NCBI RefSeq assembly: GCF_011682145.1
Contig: NZ_WHJH01000007.1
Location: 62,001 to 126,000 of the forward strand
Source: Massilia mucilaginosa
GTDB taxonomy: Bacteria > Pseudomonadota > Gammaproteobacteria > Burkholderiales > Burkholderiaceae_D
DNA length: 64,000 nt
Direction of reading: 5' to 3'
The first letter of the stretch is position 1; each line of letters starts with the position of its first letter. The translations under genes were made by a program, and so were the position numbers. The notes below the pieces were generated by a model. That model was given only the letters and a program-made list of their open reading frames with translations. It had not been told where the DNA came from and did not search any database. Positions 35,793-44,477 of the stretch are shown here, one piece after another.

Positions 35793-38700
35793 ATGTTCCT
35801 TTCCGATTTCAGCATCAAGCGGCCGATCGCGACGATCGTCCTGATCCTGGCCCTGATGTGCATGGGCCTGATCGCCCTGACCAAACTGCGCGTCAACCAG
35901 AATCCGGACGTGGAAGTGCCGGTGTTGCAGATCAATATTCCGTATCCGGGCGCCTCGCCCGACACGGTCGAGCGCGAGGTGATCAACCGCATCGAAAAGT
36001 CGCTGCTCAGCATTTCCGGGGTGACCGATGTGCATGCCAATGCGGTCGAGGGCAATGCCCAGTTCTGGCTGGAGTTTAACTTCGACAAGAACCTGATCGA
36101 AGCGTCCGACGAGGTGCGCAATGCCATCGCCACGGTGCGCTACAAGCTGCCGACCGAGATGCGCGAACCGATCCTGCAGCGGCTCGACCCGGCCACCCAG
36201 CCGATCCTGAACCTGGCGCTCTCGTCCACCAGCCAGACCCACGCGGAAATCTCGCGCCTGGCCGAGGATGTGCTGGCCGACCGCTTCCGCGGCATCGACG
36301 GCGTGGCCACGGTCAACGTCAACGGTGCGCTGCGGCGCGAACTGTCGGTCCTGCTGCGCGCCGAAAAGCTGCGTGAATACAATGTGGCCGTGTCCGATGT
36401 GGTCAATGCCTTGCGCACGCAAAACACCAACGCGCCGGTGGGCAAGATTCGCGGCGAATACGACGAGAAAAGCATCCGCCTGGTGGGCCGCATCGAGTCG
36501 CCCGAGGAATTCCAGCAGATCGTGGTCAAGCGCCGCGGCGAAGAAGTCGTGCGCCTGGCCCAGGTGGCCGAAATCCGCGACGGCTTTGCCGAGGTCAACA
36601 ATCTGAGCATCCGCAGCGGCAAGCCGAACGTCGGCATCACCCTGACCCGCTCGCGCGACGCCAGTACCGTCAGCGTGGCGCAAAAGGCCAAGCTGCTGAT
36701 CAAGGAACTGGAAAAGGAACTGCCGAAAGGCACCGTGCTGGAAATCACGCGCGATGGCGGCGACGAAGCCCAGCGCAGCCTGAACAATGTGATCGAGTCG
36801 CTCGTGTTCGGCGCCGTGCTGACCATTTTCGTGGTCTACGCCTTCCTCAACTCGTGGCGCTCGACCCTGATCACGGCCTTGTCCTTGCCGACCTCGGTGA
36901 TCGCGTCCTTCATCGCGGTCTGGCTGTGCGGCTTCACGCTCAACTTCATGACCCTGCTCGGCTTGTCGCTGGCGATCGGCGTGCTGATCGACGATGCGAT
37001 CGTGGTGCGCGAAAACATCGTGCGCCACATGCAGCGCGGTTCCGACCGCCGCAAGGCCGCGTTGGAGGGCACCGCCGAGATCGGCATGGCGGTGGCCTCG
37101 ACCACCTTCTCGATCATCGCCGTGTTTATTCCGGTGGCCTTCATGCCGGGCGTCTCCGGCGAATGGTTCCGTCCGTTCGCGCTGACGGTGACCTGCTCGG
37201 TGCTGGTCAGCCTGGTCATTTCCTTCACGCTCGACCCGATGCTGTCGGCTTACTGGGGCGACCCGCCGGACCACCACACGGCGCCGAAAAAGGGCATCTC
37301 CAAGGTGCTGCATCACTTTAACGAGTGGTTCGACCGCCAGGCCGACGGCTATGGCCATGTGATCGCCTGGGCCTTGCATCACCGCATCTGGATGACCCTG
37401 ATCGCCGTGGCGACCTTCGCCGGCGCGCTGTACCTGCAGGGTGCCAAGGGCGGCACCAGCTTCCTGCCGGCGGCCGACTATGGCCAGTTGCTGATCGATG
37501 TGCGCACGCCGGCCTCGTCGAGCGTGGAATACTCGCGCGCCAAGCTGGAAAAGGCGGCCGAACTGGCGCGCTCGATCAAGGAAACCAAGGATACCAACGC
37601 TTTCATCAACACCGGCGGCGGCAAGGTGTATGTCGATATCGGCAAGCGCGCCACCCGTTCGCGCAGCGCCAAGGAGATCGCGGTCGAGCTGCGCGCCAAG
37701 ATCAGCCAGCTGGTCGGCGCCGAGTACGTGGTGCTGGACGACATGAACAACGGCGCCAACAAGCCGATCCAGATCCGGTTCACCGGACCGGACTCGCGCA
37801 AGCTGCTCGACATCGCCAACGCCTACATGGAGAAACTGCGCAGCGTGCCGGGCGCGATCGACGTCGGCTTGTCCGAACAGGACCCGAAAAACGAATTGCA
37901 GATCGAACTCAATCGCGGCCTGGCCAATTCGATGGGCATTTCGGTCAACGACGCGGCCCAATCCTTGCGGGTGGCCTTTGCCGGGGTCGAAGTGGGCGAC
38001 TGGGTCGACCCGACCGGCGAAACGCGCGACGTGGCGGTGCGCCTGCATCCGGACGACCGGGTCAGCGCCGACAACATCGAACGCCTGCCGATCGCCGTGA
38101 CCGGCACCAACCAGATGGTGCCGCTCGACCAGATCGCCACCATTACCATGGGTAAAGGGCCATCCGGCATCTCGCACAAGAACGGCAAGCGCACCATTTC
38201 GGTCTCGGCCAATGCGCAGGGCCGCTCGAACGGCGAAGTCTCGGGCGACGCCATGAAGCTGGCCGATACCTTCGACTACCCGCCCGGCTACGGCCGCGAG
38301 CTGGGCGGCGCCGGCCAGGACCAGAACGAGCTGTTTACCGAAATGGGCATTGCGCTGGTATCGGGCATCGGGCTGATGTATCTGATCCTGGTGATGCAGT
38401 TCGGTTCCTTTACCGCGCCGCTGGCGGTGATGCTGTCCCTGCCGCTGTCCCTGATCGGCGTGGTGGTGGCGCTCTTGATCACCGACAACACGCTCAACCT
38501 GATGAGCTTCATCGGCATCATCATGCTGATGGGCCTGGTGGCGAAGAATGCCATCCTGCTGCTCGACGCGGCCCGTGCGCGCGAGCGTGAAGGCCACAGC
38601 CGCGAGGATTCGCTGATGGAAGCGGGGCGCGCGCGCCTGCGTCCGATCCTGATGACCACCTTCGCGCTAATCGCCGGCATGTTCCCGGTGGCGCTGGGGC

Positions 38701-39023
38701 TGGGCGAGGGCGGCGAGTTCTACCGTCCGCTGGCGATCGCGATCATCGGCGGCACCATCACCTCGACCATCCTGACCCTGCTGGTGGTGCCGACCTTCTA
38801 CGACAGCATCGAAATCAAGACCGACAGCATGGGCGTCAAGTTCCGCCGCCGGTCGGAGCGTTTCGGCCCGTTCCTGGCGTTCCTGATGACCTTCGCCGAA
38901 GTGATCTTGTTCCTCACCTTCATCCGCTTCATCTACCGCGCGCTGATGTGGCTGGTGCGCCTGGTGACGGGACGGCGCACCGTGGTGGCGCCGCGCGTGG
39001 TGTCGCTCGACAAGGGGGCGTAA
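35793..39023 (+). CDS. RND-family efflux permease with extra C-terminal helix
   Basis: 1076 residues. N-terminal FLSDFSIKRPIATIVLIL (TM1), two large porter loops with the NIPYPGASPDTVEREVINR region, and the TM4 charge relay LAIGVLIDDAIVVRENIVRH (two Asp). A second repeat contains LMGLVAKNAILLLDAARARE. This is the AcrB/MexB-like (HAE1) type by motif rather than heavy-metal CzcA. After the usual end (VVPTFYDSIE, about residue 1008) it carries some 65 more residues with another hydrophobic segment, FLAFLMTFAEVILFLTFIRF. Forms an operon with the adaptor. Substrate unknown. Confidence 0.93.
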   Translation: MFLSDFSIKRPIATIVLILALMCMGLIALTKLRVNQNPDVEVPVLQINIPYPGASPDTVEREVINRIEKSLLSISGVTDVHANAVEGNAQFWLEFNFDKNLIEASDEVRNAIATVRYKLPTEMREPILQRLDPATQPILNLALSSTSQTHAEISRLAEDVLADRFRGIDGVATVNVNGALRRELSVLLRAEKLREYNVAVSDVVNALRTQNTNAPVGKIRGEYDEKSIRLVGRIESPEEFQQIVVKRRGEEVVRLAQVAEIRDGFAEVNNLSIRSGKPNVGITLTRSRDASTVSVAQKAKLLIKELEKELPKGTVLEITRDGGDEAQRSLNNVIESLVFGAVLTIFVVYAFLNSWRSTLITALSLPTSVIASFIAVWLCGFTLNFMTLLGLSLAIGVLIDDAIVVRENIVRHMQRGSDRRKAALEGTAEIGMAVASTTFSIIAVFIPVAFMPGVSGEWFRPFALTVTCSVLVSLVISFTLDPMLSAYWGDPPDHHTAPKKGISKVLHHFNEWFDRQADGYGHVIAWALHHRIWMTLIAVATFAGALYLQGAKGGTSFLPAADYGQLLIDVRTPASSSVEYSRAKLEKAAELARSIKETKDTNAFINTGGGKVYVDIGKRATRSRSAKEIAVELRAKISQLVGAEYVVLDDMNNGANKPIQIRFTGPDSRKLLDIANAYMEKLRSVPGAIDVGLSEQDPKNELQIELNRGLANSMGISVNDAAQSLRVAFAGVEVGDWVDPTGETRDVAVRLHPDDRVSADNIERLPIAVTGTNQMVPLDQIATITMGKGPSGISHKNGKRTISVSANAQGRSNGEVSGDAMKLADTFDYPPGYGRELGGAGQDQNELFTEMGIALVSGIGLMYLILVMQFGSFTAPLAVMLSLPLSLIGVVVALLITDNTLNLMSFIGIIMLMGLVAKNAILLLDAARAREREGHSREDSLMEAGRARLRPILMTTFALIAGMFPVALGLGEGGEFYRPLAIAIIGGTITSTILTLLVVPTFYDSIEIKTDSMGVKFRRRSERFGPFLAFLMTFAEVILFLTFIRFIYRALMWLVRLVTGRRTVVAPRVVSLDKGA

Positions 39024-39045
39024 GCAAGAGGGTAGGCAGTTAAGC

Positions 39046-39073
39046 GAAGGCGCATCGCTCACGATGCGCCTTC
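39046..39073 (+). terminator. Terminator hairpin of the RND operon
   Basis: GAAGGCGCATCG, loop CTCA, CGATGCGCCTTC: a perfect 12-bp stem 22 bases past the permease stop. No clear T-run follows. Confidence 0.7.
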
Positions 39074-39135
39074 GTGACGCACTTTCGTGACGCACCTTCG
39101 TGATGCACATTTGTAACGCACATTCGGGATCGCCT
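39071..39135 (+). repeat. Five tandem 13-bp repeats
   Basis: Consensus TTCGTGACGCACN; units at 39071, 39084, 39097, 39110 and 39123, with the last two degenerate. They start inside the right arm of the terminator hairpin and run toward the lower-GC gene at 39205. Confidence 0.8.
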
Positions 39136-39204
39136 CCCGTGCGTTGCAATCGAACCGAATCGGATCCATACTGTGTCGCTGATATCTCGACAAGATGACT
39201 CCCC

Positions 39205-41301
39205 ATGACCCTAGACATCAAAGGCGGCCTCAAGAATACTTCCGTCAGCCATAAGCGCTACGTGGTGTTCGAGGAGCTGTTGTCGAACGCAATCGACTCG
39301 TATCTGATACGGCGCAGCGCGGACCCCCAGGCGCCGCCGCTGCGGATCGAGATTGGCGTCGAGTTCGTGAACGGTTCGCTGTTTCCCGATGCGGATGAGC
39401 AGATCGTGGTCTGGTGCAAGGATAACGGGGCAGGTTTCGGCGACGCGCAAGTCAAAGCCTTCGTAACAAAAGATACGACCTACAAAGACTATCTGCTGAT
39501 CCAGGGCATCGGCAAATGCAAGGGCGCGGGCCGGATCCAGTTTTTCCACTACTTCTCGCAGCTCGATATCGACAGTGTGTTCGACGCCGGGGGCAGCCGC
39601 TGCCGACGCACGCTCAGGGCACATGCCGAGACGCGTGAAATCACGGAAAGCGATTTTGTCACGCAAGCCGGCTCGGGCGACATCAACACCTGCGTCACGC
39701 TCAAAGGAATGGCGAAACGGACATTCGCCGGACTGTTCGATCCGGCGACTTTGCGCGTCGATTTTTCCGCGCGCACTCTGCATGATGTCTTGAACACGTC
39801 GTTCATGCAGCGGTTCATTGTTTTGAAAAAAATCATTGGCAATTTCACGGTAGCGATTGCCGAAGTTGCCGGCGCCAACCGCGTTGAAGAGCTGATCACG
39901 TCAGAGCACCTGCCCACCGCAGTGCAGGTGCTGCCGATCCGCTTGAGCTGCGACCACCGCAGCAATATCGAGGCTTGCGAGCTGCGATTAACGCGCTATT
40001 CGCTGGACCAGGCCAGTAGTCCCTCGCTTGAACACGAGGTCGCTCTTTGTGCCAACTCCGCCATTGCCATCTCGCTGACGAAACGGTTTTTGAAGTCATC
40101 GGCAGACCGGCGCAGGCCGATTGACGGCAAGATCGAACTCCTGCTAGTCGAGGGCGATTTGCTCGATCAAAAAGTGAACGTGCAACGCGACGGCTTCGAC
40201 CTGCCCAGCGAATGCAGCCATGCCAGGGAATTCGATGAAGAATTTTCGCTGCAGGACATCATCGAGTCGCTTGAAGATACGGTCTACGCGATACTGACCC
40301 CACCCGGTTACGATCGCGAGGCGCTGATCAGGTCGACGCAAGAGAAGTTCGGTATTTCCAGGGCCATGCTGGAGAAAGCCAACATCAAAATCCACTACGG
40401 CGATACCGAAGAAAATATCGCCAGACGAACGCTGCGCAGGTTCCAGGACGAGATCGTGCAAGACACGTCGAAGCTTGTCGACATGAAGCAGGAACTGCTC
40501 AAGCTGGACCCGCGCAGCAGCGACTTTCGCAATGTGCTCGCCGATCTGTCATGGCGCTACACCAGCAGCCTCCAGAAAATGGACATGGCGAACCTGTCGC
40601 AACTGGTGGTGCGCCGCACCGCCATGCTCGATGTCTTGCAGCGCGCCACGGAACTCATGCTGGACTGCCAGCAGGACGCGCCCGGAAAACGGCGCGATCA
40701 CGAAAAGATCATCCACAATATCTTTTTCCCGACAGGGAAGGACAGCAACGATACGGTCGATCATGATATCTGGATTCTCAACGAGGAATATCACTACTAC
40801 GATCATATTGCATCGGACAAAGCGCTATCGTCAATTTCCTGGGATAACCAAAAACTGTTCGAAGCGGATATCGACGAGAGTCTTGAAAGACTGTTCCGCA
40901 TCAATAATGAAGTGCATCATCTGAAACGTCCCGATATCGCCATTTTCAACAAGGAAGGCGCCGCGATCATCATCGAATTCAAGGCGCCCGGGGTTCAACT
41001 GCAGGAACACATCAACGATCTTGCGCAATATGCGCGCCTGCTGGCAGCAAAGTCCGACGGGCGGATAAAGCGCTTTTATGGCTATCTGGTCGGCGACAGC
41101 ATGGACGAAAGCCGCATGCCGCCCGGATGGACGAAGTTTCCGGCTAGCGATGGCTATTTTTTAACGGCGCGCCTGGACGATCCGAAGACCGGCCGCCAGT
41201 ACGGCGAACTTTACTCGGAGATGCTTTTTTACCAGCACTTCGTCACGCGCGCGCACAACCGGCTTGAGGTGTACAAGCGCAGGCTGAACGTGCGCTTCTG
41301 A
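39205..41301 (+). CDS. GHKL-ATPase protein with C-terminal PD-(D/E)XK-like nuclease domain
   Basis: 698 residues. The N-terminal GHKL (Hsp90/MutL/histidine-kinase-type) ATP site shows the N-box VFEELLSNAIDSY (Glu24, Asn28, Asp31), KDNGAGFGD (Asp73) and a GIGKCKGAGRIQFFH lid. A middle domain (about 200-560) is unknown. The C-terminal region has RPDIAIFNKEGAAIIIEFKA, i.e. Asp577-x13-Glu591-x-Lys593, the core of a PD-(D/E)XK restriction-like nuclease (compare the EFK/EIK motif of Shedu/DUF4263-type proteins). Base composition drops here (26 of 60 G+C at 40741-40800), suggesting acquisition by transfer. Plausible roles are phage defence or DNA processing; this is inference from domain pairing, not recognition of a named system. 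Confidence 0.72.
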   Translation: MTLDIKGGLKNTSVSHKRYVVFEELLSNAIDSYLIRRSADPQAPPLRIEIGVEFVNGSLFPDADEQIVVWCKDNGAGFGDAQVKAFVTKDTTYKDYLLIQGIGKCKGAGRIQFFHYFSQLDIDSVFDAGGSRCRRTLRAHAETREITESDFVTQAGSGDINTCVTLKGMAKRTFAGLFDPATLRVDFSARTLHDVLNTSFMQRFIVLKKIIGNFTVAIAEVAGANRVEELITSEHLPTAVQVLPIRLSCDHRSNIEACELRLTRYSLDQASSPSLEHEVALCANSAIAISLTKRFLKSSADRRRPIDGKIELLLVEGDLLDQKVNVQRDGFDLPSECSHAREFDEEFSLQDIIESLEDTVYAILTPPGYDREALIRSTQEKFGISRAMLEKANIKIHYGDTEENIARRTLRRFQDEIVQDTSKLVDMKQELLKLDPRSSDFRNVLADLSWRYTSSLQKMDMANLSQLVVRRTAMLDVLQRATELMLDCQQDAPGKRRDHEKIIHNIFFPTGKDSNDTVDHDIWILNEEYHYYDHIASDKALSSISWDNQKLFEADIDESLERLFRINNEVHHLKRPDIAIFNKEGAAIIIEFKAPGVQLQEHINDLAQYARLLAAKSDGRIKRFYGYLVGDSMDESRMPPGWTKFPASDGYFLTARLDDPKTGRQYGELYSEMLFYQHFVTRAHNRLEVYKRRLNVRF

Positions 41302-41373
41302 TGCTTTGCCGCCATGCCGGGCATGCGTGCGCGCGGATGGCGCGTGTCAGTATCGCTCCTGGCGCCGGCACCG

Positions 41374-41379
41374 TACAAT
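41374..41379 (+). promoter_or_regulatory. Putative -10 of the 123-residue gene
   Basis: TACAAT, 32 bases before the TTG start. A -35 match is weak. Its presence suggests the small gene is not simply co-transcribed with the ATPase-nuclease. Confidence 0.35.
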
Positions 41380-41410
41380 GCTTGGTCGATGAAACCGACT
41401 CCAGGGAGAA

Positions 41411-41782
41411 TTGACTCTGACGCAACTTGATATCGAAGCCTTTGCAAAGACAAGCGACCGTGACGCCGTGTTGGCACTGCTCGCCACCGTGATCGGGCCA
41501 CTGGAAAGGGATGATGATCTTCCAGAGGACTATGATCTGCGGATCTATAAATCGGGCGGGATGATTGTCGTGCTTCAAGCGATGGAGGATGGCTTAATCA
41601 GCGTATGGGTACGTGGCGCCAGCCCCTGGCCATCTTCTCCTGCTCTTGGCAGATACTTGGCCGCACAACTCCACTGCCTTGTCCTGTGCGACCCGGAGGC
41701 GGAGTATCCCGAGATCTCGCAGTACGCCGACGTGTTTCTCCAGATCGAAGGCGATGCCGAAAGCCTTATTCCCTTGGAGTGA
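41411..41782 (+). CDS. Small acidic hypothetical protein (TTG start)
   Basis: 123 residues. It begins with TTG, placed four bases after AGGGAGAA: (M)TLTQLDIEAFAKTSDRDAVL, then a region that looks like one mixed alpha/beta domain (YDLRIYKSGGMIVVLQAMED, then VFLQIEGDAESLIPLE). It is acidic and soluble. I recognise no family; the look (single domain, acidic, orphan) is like that of immunity proteins, but no toxin gene is next to it. The 178 bases after it, to 41960, hold nothing I recognise. Confidence 0.6.
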   Translation: MTLTQLDIEAFAKTSDRDAVLALLATVIGPLERDDDLPEDYDLRIYKSGGMIVVLQAMEDGLISVWVRGASPWPSSPALGRYLAAQLHCLVLCDPEAEYPEISQYADVFLQIEGDAESLIPLE

Positions 41783-41960
41783 GTCCGATACGCCGTTCAA
41801 TCTGCGCAATGTCTCCTGTTCTTCGTCGCCAGGACGACAGCGCGAGTTCGTCTGATACCGGTGTGCTCGCTTGGCGGGCGCGATTTTTCAGCATAGCGAC
41901 GCCGCCGCTTTTGCGCCTGGCAGAAACGGCGGCATGCTGGTTCGTGGACGCCGTCAGTGC

Positions 41961-42383
41961 TTAGCGCTTGTCCTTATCTGCCGGCGGAGTTGTATCGGTG
42001 GTGCTGCTGCCAGACGTGCCGCTGGTACCGGTACCGGTGCCAGAAGTGCCGCTCGTGCCCGATGTTCCCGACGTTCCGGTGCCGCTCGTGCCCGACGTGC
42101 CGGTGCCGGTATCGCCCGTGGTGCCGCTGGTGCCCGTGTCGCCGGTACCCGTTCCGCTGGTGCCGGTTCCTGTGCCGCTGGTCCCCGTGCCACTGGTGCC
42201 GGTGTCGCCGGTCCCGGTCGTGCCGCCGGTGCCGCTGGTGCCCGAGGTGGTGCCCGGCGTGGTGGTGGTGGTGGTGTCGCCCGTCCCTGTGGCAGGGGTG
42301 TCGTTGCGTTTGCAGGCCACGAGCATCGACGCCAGCAGCGCCGCGCTAAAGATGATTTTTGGTGCGGTTGTGAATGGTTTCAT
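41961..42383 (-). CDS. Lipoprotein with Thr/Gly/Ser-repeat tail
   Basis: 140 residues. Lipoprotein signal LLASMLVACKRND (Cys24). From residue 33 almost to the end it consists only of Thr, Gly and Ser with spaced Asp (GTSGTG, TGDTGTSG), closing with TTPPADKDKR. Probably a flexible surface or periplasmic tether. The ribosome-binding site GAGGAG precedes the ATG on the minus strand. The repeat is made of ACCGGC/GTGCCG-like hexamers in DNA, so copy number may slip between strains. No folded domain is visible. Confidence 0.75.
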   Translation of the reverse strand: MKPFTTAPKIIFSAALLASMLVACKRNDTPATGTGDTTTTTTPGTTSGTSGTGGTTGTGDTGTSGTGTSGTGTGTSGTGTGDTGTSGTTGDTGTGTSGTSGTGTSGTSGTSGTSGTGTGTSGTSGSSTTDTTPPADKDKR

Positions 42384-42676
42384 TGTTTACTCCTCGGTCA
42401 CGACAATTGAGTACCGCCGCCTGTCCATCGAGCTTGCCGCAGGCAACGGCGCCAGGTCGATCCTGCCGGACATGCAACACTGCCCGGCGAGGACCATCAG
42501 GGAACCGGCGTCGTGGTTAACGCGGTCCCGTTATCTGATGCGCGAATTCGACTGTGAAAATTAGACTTTCAACATCTGCGCCAGTTCATCTTTATTTGCG
42601 TTTATGACGTAGATTGAGCTCCATGTCCGCGCAATTTGATACGGATCAAACTTTGCGACCGGCCGCGCCCATTCCC
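42384..42676. other. Intergenic region between lipoprotein and NAD(P)HX dehydratase
   Basis: No gene seen. The left end carries the lipoprotein's minus-strand ribosome-binding site and presumably its promoter. Around 42552-42650 it is AT-richer than its surroundings, with no hairpin or promoter that I can support. Confidence 0.5.
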
Positions 42677-43606
42677 TCAGGTCGAGGAACGCGCGGCGTG
42701 CGCCATCAGGGCCGGAATTTCGGCTGGAATCTCGCGTGCCAGGTAGCCCAGCACGCCGAAGCGCAGGGCCAGCTGTTCGCCGGCCTGCGCGTGCAGGGCC
42801 ACGCCCCAGCAGGTGGCCTGGGCCAGGGTGGCGCCGCGCGCCGCCAGCCCGGCGATGATGCCGGCCAGGGTGTCGCCCGAGCCCGAAATGGCCAGGCCCA
42901 CGTTGCCGCCTTCATGCTGCCAGGGGCCGCCGTCGGGCGCGCCGATCACGGTGCGCGCGCCTTTCAGCGCCACCACCGCGTTCCAGGCCTGCGCCGCGGC
43001 GCGCGCCGCGCCGTCGGGGTCGGCCAGGATGTCTTCTTTCGCGCGCCCGGAGAGGTGCGCCATCTCGCCCGCGTGCGGGGTCAGGATCACGGTCTGGTCG
43101 AAGCGGAACGGCGCCGCGTCGCCGTGGTCGAGGTCGGGATTGGTCACGATGCCCATGGCGTTGGCGTCCAGCACCACGCTGGTGCCCGCCAGGCGCGGCA
43201 GCAGGGCGCGCACCAGCGCCGCCGTGGCCGCTTCATCCTGCATGCCGGGGCCGATCAGTACCGCGTCGATCTTGTCGGCCAGCGGGTCGAGCGTGGCCAG
43301 CGCATCGCGCTCGAAGCCGCCTTCAGCCGTTTCGCGCAGCCCGATCACGCGCGCTTCCGGCATGGCCAGCGCCACCAGTTGCGCCACGCTGGCGCCGGTG
43401 GCGATGGTCAGCTTGCCGGCGCCGGCGCGCAGGGCGGCGGTGGCCGCCAGGATCACGGCGCCCGGCATCTCGCACGAGCCGCCCAGGATCAGCACGTGGC
43501 CGCGCCGCTCCTTGTCGCCTTCGGCCGGCGGCATCGGCAGCGGCCAGGCGCGCAGGGCCGCGCTGTCGATGGTGATCATGTGGGTGCTGGCGAGCGGCAT
43601 GTCCAT
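42677..43606 (-). CDS. nnrD: ADP-dependent NAD(P)H-hydrate dehydratase
   Basis: 309 residues. A ribokinase-like fold: RGHVLILGGSCEMPGAVILA, DAVLIGPGM, VVLDANAMGI, LTPHAGEMAHLSG and the catalytic GLAISGSGDTLAGIIAG, all typical of YjeF C-terminal-type dehydratases. It repairs hydrated NADH/NADPH. The NAD(P)HX epimerase domain (YjeF-N) is not fused and not nearby. Start choice is uncertain between ATG 43606 (MDMPLAST), 43600 and 43579; none has a strong ribosome-binding site. It lies 13 bases after the histidine phosphatase gene. Confidence 0.88.
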   Translation of the reverse strand: MDMPLASTHMITIDSAALRAWPLPMPPAEGDKERRGHVLILGGSCEMPGAVILAATAALRAGAGKLTIATGASVAQLVALAMPEARVIGLRETAEGGFERDALATLDPLADKIDAVLIGPGMQDEAATAALVRALLPRLAGTSVVLDANAMGIVTNPDLDHGDAAPFRFDQTVILTPHAGEMAHLSGRAKEDILADPDGAARAAAQAWNAVVALKGARTVIGAPDGGPWQHEGGNVGLAISGSGDTLAGIIAGLAARGATLAQATCWGVALHAQAGEQLALRFGVLGYLAREIPAEIPALMAHAARSST

Positions 43607-43619
43607 GGGACCGGCGCGC

Positions 43620-44384
43620 CTACGCTTTCGGAGCAGCGGGCACATCTTTTTGAACCGTGACCGGCGTGCCTGCCGCTTCCAGGGGAGCGACAAAGTTGGT
43701 CAGTTGCAAGCCGAGCTTGCCGTGCTTGCCGTCGTGCGGATTGAAACTGTAGGACGTCACCGAGCAGTTCGGCACGTCGGCGGCCCGGTCGAAGGCCAGG
43801 ATCGCCGCTTCGTCGAGCCGTTCGAACAGGTAGCGGAAGCAGTTGACCGTGACCTGGTGGCCGACGATCAGCACCCGTTCCTTGCAGAATTCGCGGGTGA
43901 TGGTGTCGATGATGCTGCGCAGGCGCAAAATCACGTCGCACCAGCTTTCGCCGCCGGGCGGGCGGAAGTAGAACTTGCCCACGTGCTGGCGCTGTTCGTG
44001 CAGTTCGGGATATCGATGCTCGATGCCGAGCACGGTCAGGCGGTCGAGGATGCCGAATTCCTTTTCGCGCAGGCGCTCGTCCACCTGGACCGCCATCAGG
44101 CTGTCGGGGCCGAGCTGTCGCATGATGATGCGGGCGGTCTCGGCCGCGCGTACGTAGGGCGAGTGCAGCACCACGTTGGGGCGCTCGTTGGCGGGCATGG
44201 CAGCGAACCAGGCTCCCAGCGCGCGCGCCTGTTCGGCGCCGAGCGGGGACAGCGGCACGTCGACATCGCGCTCGGCGATGTCGATATGCAGGCCGGCCGC
44301 CGCTTCCGCCGCGTCGCGCGCCACGTTGCCGGCGCTTTGTCCGTGCCTGACCAGCCAGATCTGTTGCGGCCACTTTTGTTCCAT
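43620..44384 (-). CDS. Histidine phosphatase (phosphoglycerate-mutase-like) family protein
   Basis: 254 residues. The phospho-His motif is LVRHGQSAGN (His14); SPYVRAAETARI, the acid/base Glu in LREKEFGILD and the second His in LIVGHQVTVN are all present. Long for a phosphatase of this family, with a C-terminal extension (about 200-254) of unknown role. The substrate (sugar phosphate, nucleotide or other) cannot be told. It probably shares a transcript with nnrD, 13 bases downstream. Confidence 0.88.
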   Translation of the reverse strand: MEQKWPQQIWLVRHGQSAGNVARDAAEAAAGLHIDIAERDVDVPLSPLGAEQARALGAWFAAMPANERPNVVLHSPYVRAAETARIIMRQLGPDSLMAVQVDERLREKEFGILDRLTVLGIEHRYPELHEQRQHVGKFYFRPPGGESWCDVILRLRSIIDTITREFCKERVLIVGHQVTVNCFRYLFERLDEAAILAFDRAADVPNCSVTSYSFNPHDGKHGKLGLQLTNFVAPLEAAGTPVTVQKDVPAAPKA

Positions 44385-44477
44385 CGATTCGCCTGCCCTT
44401 GTAATGTTGACACGGCGTCATCATAGACGGATTCGACCGCAGTTCAGCGCACGATACAAGCAGTGGTGGCGTCTTGC

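Noticed and set aside
34542-38597. 1351-codon open frame on the minus strand
   Set aside because: It lies antisense to the RND adaptor and permease; its His/Gly/Arg/Asp-rich composition is the usual GC-driven shadow frame, with no domain or ribosome-binding site.
41968-42564. Plus-strand Val/Pro-repeat frame (198 codons)
   Set aside because: Antisense to the Thr/Gly lipoprotein, which has a lipobox and a good ribosome-binding site.
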